From Dehalococcoidia bacterium (GTDB taxonomy: Bacteria > Chloroflexota > Dehalococcoidia > GIF9 > UBA5629), in assembly GCA_030604795.1 (NCBI GenBank), contig JAUVVE010000024.1, positions 1 to 8,729 of the forward strand: a DNA stretch of 8,729 nt, read 5' to 3'. The notes beneath the pieces are model-generated. The model saw only the letters and a list, made by a program, of their open reading frames with translations, searched no databases and was not told the DNA's origin. Position numbers and translations under genes: made by a program. Below are positions 6,022 to 8,729 of the stretch, piece by piece (position 1 is the first letter of the stretch; each line of letters opens with the position of its first letter).

Positions 6022-6089
6022 GTAGGGACAGGTCTTTAGACCTGTCCGAAGCAGTAAGATAGCGGACAGACCTGAAGGTCTGCCCCTAC
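6022..6089. repeat. 68-bp inverted-repeat element made of two hairpins (MITE-like)
   Basis: The left arm (6022-6048) and the reverse complement of the right arm (6063-6089) match at 21 of 27 positions, and both outer ends read GTAGGG. The arms flank a 14-base centre. Each arm is itself a hairpin: GGACAGGTC and GACCTGTCC pair perfectly around TTTA on the left, and CAGACC and GGTCTG pair around TGAA on the right. No transposase is present. The element lies between rluD and the next gene. It could act as a transcription terminator or be a non-autonomous mobile element; neither is shown. Confidence 0.75.
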
Positions 6090-6143
6090 TTTTGCGATGC
6101 TAACCGCAAAACAGAGCTGGTAAATGGCCTCTGCTTAATGTTG

Positions 6144-6173
6144 TTGCCTAATCACATGGCGATGTGCTACATT
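6144..6173 (+). promoter_or_regulatory. Promoter with extended -10 and overlapping palindrome, upstream of the coiled-coil gene
   Basis: TTGCCT (6144-6149) lies 18 bases from TACATT (6168-6173), which is preceded by TGC as in extended -10 promoters. The spacer holds a 5-bp palindrome, CACAT (6153-6157) and ATGTG (6162-6166), that could be an operator. Transcription would start near 6180, about 16 bases before the ATG at 6196. Confidence 0.45.
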
Positions 6174-6195
6174 GTAGTTAGTGTGGGGTATGTGA

Positions 6196-6474
6196 ATGAA
6201 GGAAGCTGATAAGTCCTATGGCCAACTTAAGAAAGAGCAGTTGGGAAGGGAAAGCGAGCTGTTGGCTGAGCTGCTGGGCGGCGCTGAACAGTTGAAGGAT
6301 TTGGGTGCCTTTGAAGCCGATCTGGGTGTTCGGCGAAATGAGATTCTATTTAAGGTGACCGTGGAAATAGAGGACACCAAGAGCGCCTTAAAGCAGGCCG
6401 AGCAACTGGTTGGTCGACTGAAGAAGCATCTAAGTCAGCTGGAAGGACTGTACCGTATACTCACCAAGAAGTGA
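6196..6474 (+). CDS. Small charged coiled-coil protein, function unknown
   Basis: I do not recognise this 92-residue protein. It is rich in Lys, Glu, Leu and Gln, and lacks Cys, Trp and Pro. Heptad-like Leu spacing suggests two helices, about 8-36 and 50-90, with a Gly-containing break around DLGAFEADLGVRRNE (35-49), so a helical hairpin is likely. No signal peptide or membrane segment is seen, so it is probably cytoplasmic. A GGGG run (6185-6188) seven bases before the ATG can serve as ribosome site, and a promoter lies upstream. The gene stands alone: the repeat region precedes it and 147 bases separate it from the next gene. Start and coding sense are supported by position and composition, not by homology. 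Confidence 0.7.
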   Translation: MKEADKSYGQLKKEQLGRESELLAELLGGAEQLKDLGAFEADLGVRRNEILFKVTVEIEDTKSALKQAEQLVGRLKKHLSQLEGLYRILTKK

Positions 6475-6621
6475 GTTCAGCTGGTCAAGTATCAGAAGGG
6501 TCCTCTGCGGTTTCCGTAATGCTCTTGAGTTCCGGCCAGTCTTGACGGTGGGGATTTGTTGCCCTTTGAAAGTGGGGGGCTGGCTAGAGTAGAAGCAGGC
6601 GTGTCCTGAGAGGAGTCAGGG

Positions 6622-7074
6622 TTGGAACAGAAGCCAAAAGAGTTTGCCCTGGAATATGCTGGCTTCTGGGTCAGGCTTGGCGCAGGTATTATCGATCTCT
6701 TGATCTTGGGATTCATAGTCGGTATAGTCGCCTGTGTTTTTCCCTCTCCGATAATCTACATCGCGGTCGGATTGCTAGTATCGGTTGCTCATTTCGTCGG
6801 CTTTTGGGTGTGGCGGGGGCAGACGCCAGGGAAAATGGTTGCGGGGATAAAAGTGATCCGCACTGATAGCTCCCCACTTACCTGGCAGTGTGCACTTCTC
6901 CGTTGCTGGGGCTACATTGTCTCGGCGATGATTCTCTTTATTGGCTTTATCTGGATTGCCTTTGACAGTTGTAAGCAAGGAATACATGACAAGATTGGTG
7001 ATACCTATGTGGTGAAGCTGCCGGTAAGGCAGGTAGTATTGACGGAATCTTACGCTCGAGGCGGAGTTGGCTAG
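6622..7074 (+). CDS. RDD-family membrane protein
   Basis: RDD proteins are small integral membrane proteins; most have no proven role, though some are linked to ion or substrate transport. The 150 residues show the family start YAGFWVRLGAGIIDLLIL (12-29) with Arg18 and Asp25, then helices at about 22-40, 44-64 and 97-114. Between the last two is the cytoplasmic motif GQTPGKMVAGIKVI (66-79), and near the end QGIHDKIGDTYVV (119-131), whose Asp123 is the third signature acid. The TTG start is chosen because AGGAG (6611-6615) lies six bases upstream and the RDD motif begins soon after. A weak upstream promoter, TTGACG (6542-6547) with TTTGAA (6565-6570) at 17 bases, is possible. The stop overlaps gltX by eight bases, suggesting coupled translation. 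Confidence 0.88.
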   Translation: MEQKPKEFALEYAGFWVRLGAGIIDLLILGFIVGIVACVFPSPIIYIAVGLLVSVAHFVGFWVWRGQTPGKMVAGIKVIRTDSSPLTWQCALLRCWGYIVSAMILFIGFIWIAFDSCKQGIHDKIGDTYVVKLPVRQVVLTESYARGGVG

Positions 7075-8509
7075 GTCTGAGGGAATTGTACGGGTCCGCT
7101 TTGCTCCCAGCCCAACCGGTTATCCCCATCTGGGCAATATCAGGACCGCCTTATTCAACTGGCTCTTCGCTAGGCACCACGGCGGCACCTTTATCCTACG
7201 CATTGAAGATACCGATGTTGCCCGCCTGGTAGAAGGGGCAACAGATACAATTCTGGACAGCCTGCGCTGGCTGGGTCTGGATTGGGATGAGGGTCCCTAT
7301 CATCAGTCGGAGCGGCTGGAAATCTACCGCGGGGTGGCGGACCAGTTACTGAAGGACGAGCTAGCTTATCTTTGCTACTGTTCTCTCCGGCGGCTGGAGT
7401 CAATGCGTCAGGAACAGACAAAGAAAAAGCAGCCGCCCGGTTACGACCGGCGTTGCCGGCACCTGACACGGGAACAGAGGGCTGAGCTGGAGGCGAGTGG
7501 GGTTACCCCGGTGGTCCGTTTTAAGTCGCCGCTCGAGGGACAGACCTCGTTTTGCGATTTGATACGCGGTGAGATAGTGTTCGACAACAGCACCCTGGAC
7601 GATTTCGTCCTCCTTAAGTCTGATGGTTATCCTACTTACCACCTGGCCAACATAGTAGATGACCATCTGATGGAGATTTCCCATGTTCTGAGAGCTGATG
7701 AGTGGCTGTCGAGCACGCCGCGTCATATGTTGCTTTACCAGGCGCTTGGTTGGCAGCCGCCAAACTTGGCGCATTTGCCCATGATCTTGGGGCCGGACAG
7801 GGCAAAGCTGAGCAAACGACATGGAGCTGCGGCTGTCGACGAATATCGAGACCAGGGTTATCTGCCCGAGGCCATGATTAACTTCCTGGCCTTGCTTGGC
7901 TGGTCGCTGGACGACAAGACGGAGCTCTTGAGCCGGCAAGAGATAGTAAACCATTTCTCATTGGACCGGATAAGCAAAACAGCGGCCGTGTTCAACAGAG
8001 ACAAACTTGACTGGATGAACGGGCTTTATCTCCGAGGTCTGAAATTGGAGGAGTTTGGGAAGCGAGCGTCCCCTTTCCTGGAAAGAGATTTGCCTTTGGA
8101 GATTGAGCGCCCTCTCGATGCTGGCTACATTCGGCAGATTATGCCTCTTGTTCAGGAGAGGGCCAAAACACTGGCTGAAGTGCCACAGCTCACCGAGTTC
8201 TTCTTTGTGGACAAGCCAGAGTATGATGCTGGCCTGCTTACCACCAAACTCGAACGCGCTGAGGCGCTTGAGGCTCTCCGGGCTTCGGTAGCCAAGCTGG
8301 AGGAGTTGCAGAATTGGGACGCCGCGTCTCTGGAGTCGGTTCTTCGGCCATTGGCTGATGAGCTTAATCTTAAGACCGGCGAGTTTTTCGGCCTGCTGCG
8401 TGTGGCGACTACAGGGAGGACGGCAGCTCCGCCTCTGTTTCAGACCATGGAGGTATTAGGTAGAGAGCGGTGCCTTGAGCGCTTGAGAGCAGCCTTGGGT
8501 AAGCTTTAG
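7067..8509 (+). CDS. gltX: Glutamate--tRNA ligase (glutamyl-tRNA synthetase)
   Basis: This class I synthetase charges tRNA(Glu), and in many bacteria also tRNA(Gln), with glutamate. The 480 residues are full length. The Rossmann core starts with VRFAPSPTGYPHLGN (10-24), whose PHLG is the HIGH motif, and includes RIEDTD (45-50). A zinc site is intact: Cys103, Cys105, Cys130 and His132, with the C-x-C-x24-C-x-H spacing of the E. coli enzyme. The second signature, KLSKR (247-251) in GPDRAKLSKRHGA, is the KMSKS loop. The C-terminal anticodon-binding helical domains follow from about 310. The TTG start is supported by GAGG (7058-7061), five bases upstream, and by the closeness of the core motif. 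The start lies inside the RDD gene's end. A strong terminator follows. Confidence 0.97.
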   Translation: MARSEGIVRVRFAPSPTGYPHLGNIRTALFNWLFARHHGGTFILRIEDTDVARLVEGATDTILDSLRWLGLDWDEGPYHQSERLEIYRGVADQLLKDELAYLCYCSLRRLESMRQEQTKKKQPPGYDRRCRHLTREQRAELEASGVTPVVRFKSPLEGQTSFCDLIRGEIVFDNSTLDDFVLLKSDGYPTYHLANIVDDHLMEISHVLRADEWLSSTPRHMLLYQALGWQPPNLAHLPMILGPDRAKLSKRHGAAAVDEYRDQGYLPEAMINFLALLGWSLDDKTELLSRQEIVNHFSLDRISKTAAVFNRDKLDWMNGLYLRGLKLEEFGKRASPFLERDLPLEIERPLDAGYIRQIMPLVQERAKTLAEVPQLTEFFFVDKPEYDAGLLTTKLERAEALEALRASVAKLEELQNWDAASLESVLRPLADELNLKTGEFFGLLRVATTGRTAAPPLFQTMEVLGRERCLERLRAALGKL

Positions 8510-8530
8510 GCTTTAGGGAGTAGTAGCGGT

Positions 8531-8562
8531 TGGGGGGTCTTCAGCGAAGACCCCCCAGTTTT
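8531..8562 (+). terminator. Strong intrinsic terminator after gltX
   Basis: A perfect 12-bp stem pairs TGGGGGGTCTTC (8531-8542) with GAAGACCCCCCA (8546-8557) around the loop AGC, followed by GTTTT. It lies 21 bases after the gltX stop. The reverse strand lacks a T tract after the stem, so it should act mainly on gltX and less on the convergent minus-strand gene. Confidence 0.92.
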
Positions 8563-8575
8563 GCTAGGCTAGGCA

Positions 8576-8729
8576 TTATTTGAGCATTCTCAAGGTAGTC
8601 GGCTTGCGGAAGCAATACTGGTTGTCTCCGCACTTTATCTCATCACCGTACTTATCTAGACACCACTCGTTGTAGCCCTCTATCTCTGCCTGTTTTGGTG
8701 TCATGCACTCGCATCCTTGTGGGCAGTAT
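8576..8729 (-). CDS. Cys-rich protein, C-terminal 50 residues (5' end outside window)
   Basis: On the minus strand an open frame enters at the window edge and stops at TAA (8578-8576), encoding 50 residues. Six are cysteines, at visible positions 2, 6, 8, 23, 33 and 39, in the patterns YCPQGCECMT, NEWCLDKYGDEIKC and QYCFRKP. Such dense, ordered cysteines with many aromatic and charged residues suggest either a disulfide-stabilised extracytoplasmic module or a metal-binding module. From memory, similar CPxGCxC modules occur in secreted proteins of some archaea and Chloroflexota, but I cannot name the family. The gene is convergent with gltX, with the terminator between them. Because the start, any signal peptide and most of the protein are missing, its length and function are unknown. 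Confidence 0.65.
   Translation of the reverse strand, partial: YCPQGCECMTPKQAEIEGYNEWCLDKYGDEIKCGDNQYCFRKPTTLRMLK

Noticed and set aside
7039..7044. TTGACG resembling a -35 box just before gltX
   Set aside because: No acceptable -10 box lies 16-18 bases downstream, and it sits inside the RDD coding sequence.
7400..7954. Minus-strand open frame of 184 codons opposite gltX
   Set aside because: It is antisense to intact gltX, with no motifs and no independent ribosome site that I can see.
1..8729. Defence system, CRISPR array, prophage or transposase genes
   Set aside because: No spaced direct repeats, nuclease, integrase or phage-like genes are visible; nearly all genes are housekeeping or small conserved types.

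Overview
The window looks like an ordinary chromosomal stretch of a bacterium with moderate G+C content. It carries heat-shock, lipoprotein-processing, ribosome-modification and tRNA-charging genes. The protein style, the use of TTG starts, two kinds of intergenic palindromic repeat and the Cys-rich protein at the right edge remind me of Chloroflexota, perhaps a Dehalococcoidia-like lineage. That is an impression from memory, not something the sequence proves.

Layout. (1) 3-3182, + strand: the 3' part of hrcA, then grpE and dnaK, closely spaced like a heat-shock operon and closed by a hairpin terminator at 3213-3255. No dnaJ follows. (2) 3320-3748: a good sigma-70-type promoter followed by two tiny two-helix membrane proteins of 51 and 47 residues. 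They align without gaps and are probably a tandem duplication. (3) 3749-4117: about 370 bases with no convincing gene but several hairpins, ending in a promoter. (4) 4118-5919: a DksA/TraR-type zinc-finger protein, lspA (signal peptidase II) and an RluD-family pseudouridine synthase. Neighbouring reading frames overlap, so this is probably one transcript. LspA has a 9-residue tandem duplication between its two catalytic aspartates. (5) 5920-6195: an intergenic region with two repeat elements, one of them a 68-bp inverted repeat built from two hairpins, followed by a promoter. (6) 6196-6474: an unrecognised small coiled-coil protein. (7) 6622-8509: an RDD-family membrane protein whose stop overlaps the TTG start of gltX (glutamyl-tRNA synthetase), closed by a near-perfect terminator at 8531-8562. 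(8) 8576-8729, - strand: the last 50 residues of a Cys-rich protein, convergent with gltX and cut by the window end.

How the genes work together. HrcA represses heat-shock operons, and GrpE is the nucleotide exchange factor of DnaK, so block 1 is a self-regulated chaperone unit. Block 4 joins a possible transcription modulator to envelope lipoprotein maturation and rRNA modification; this grouping is probably co-transcription rather than a pathway. I see no defence system, CRISPR array, transposase, tRNA or rRNA. The least explained parts are the tandem small membrane proteins, the hairpin-rich gap, the LspA duplication, the intergenic repeats and the Cys-rich tail on the minus strand.
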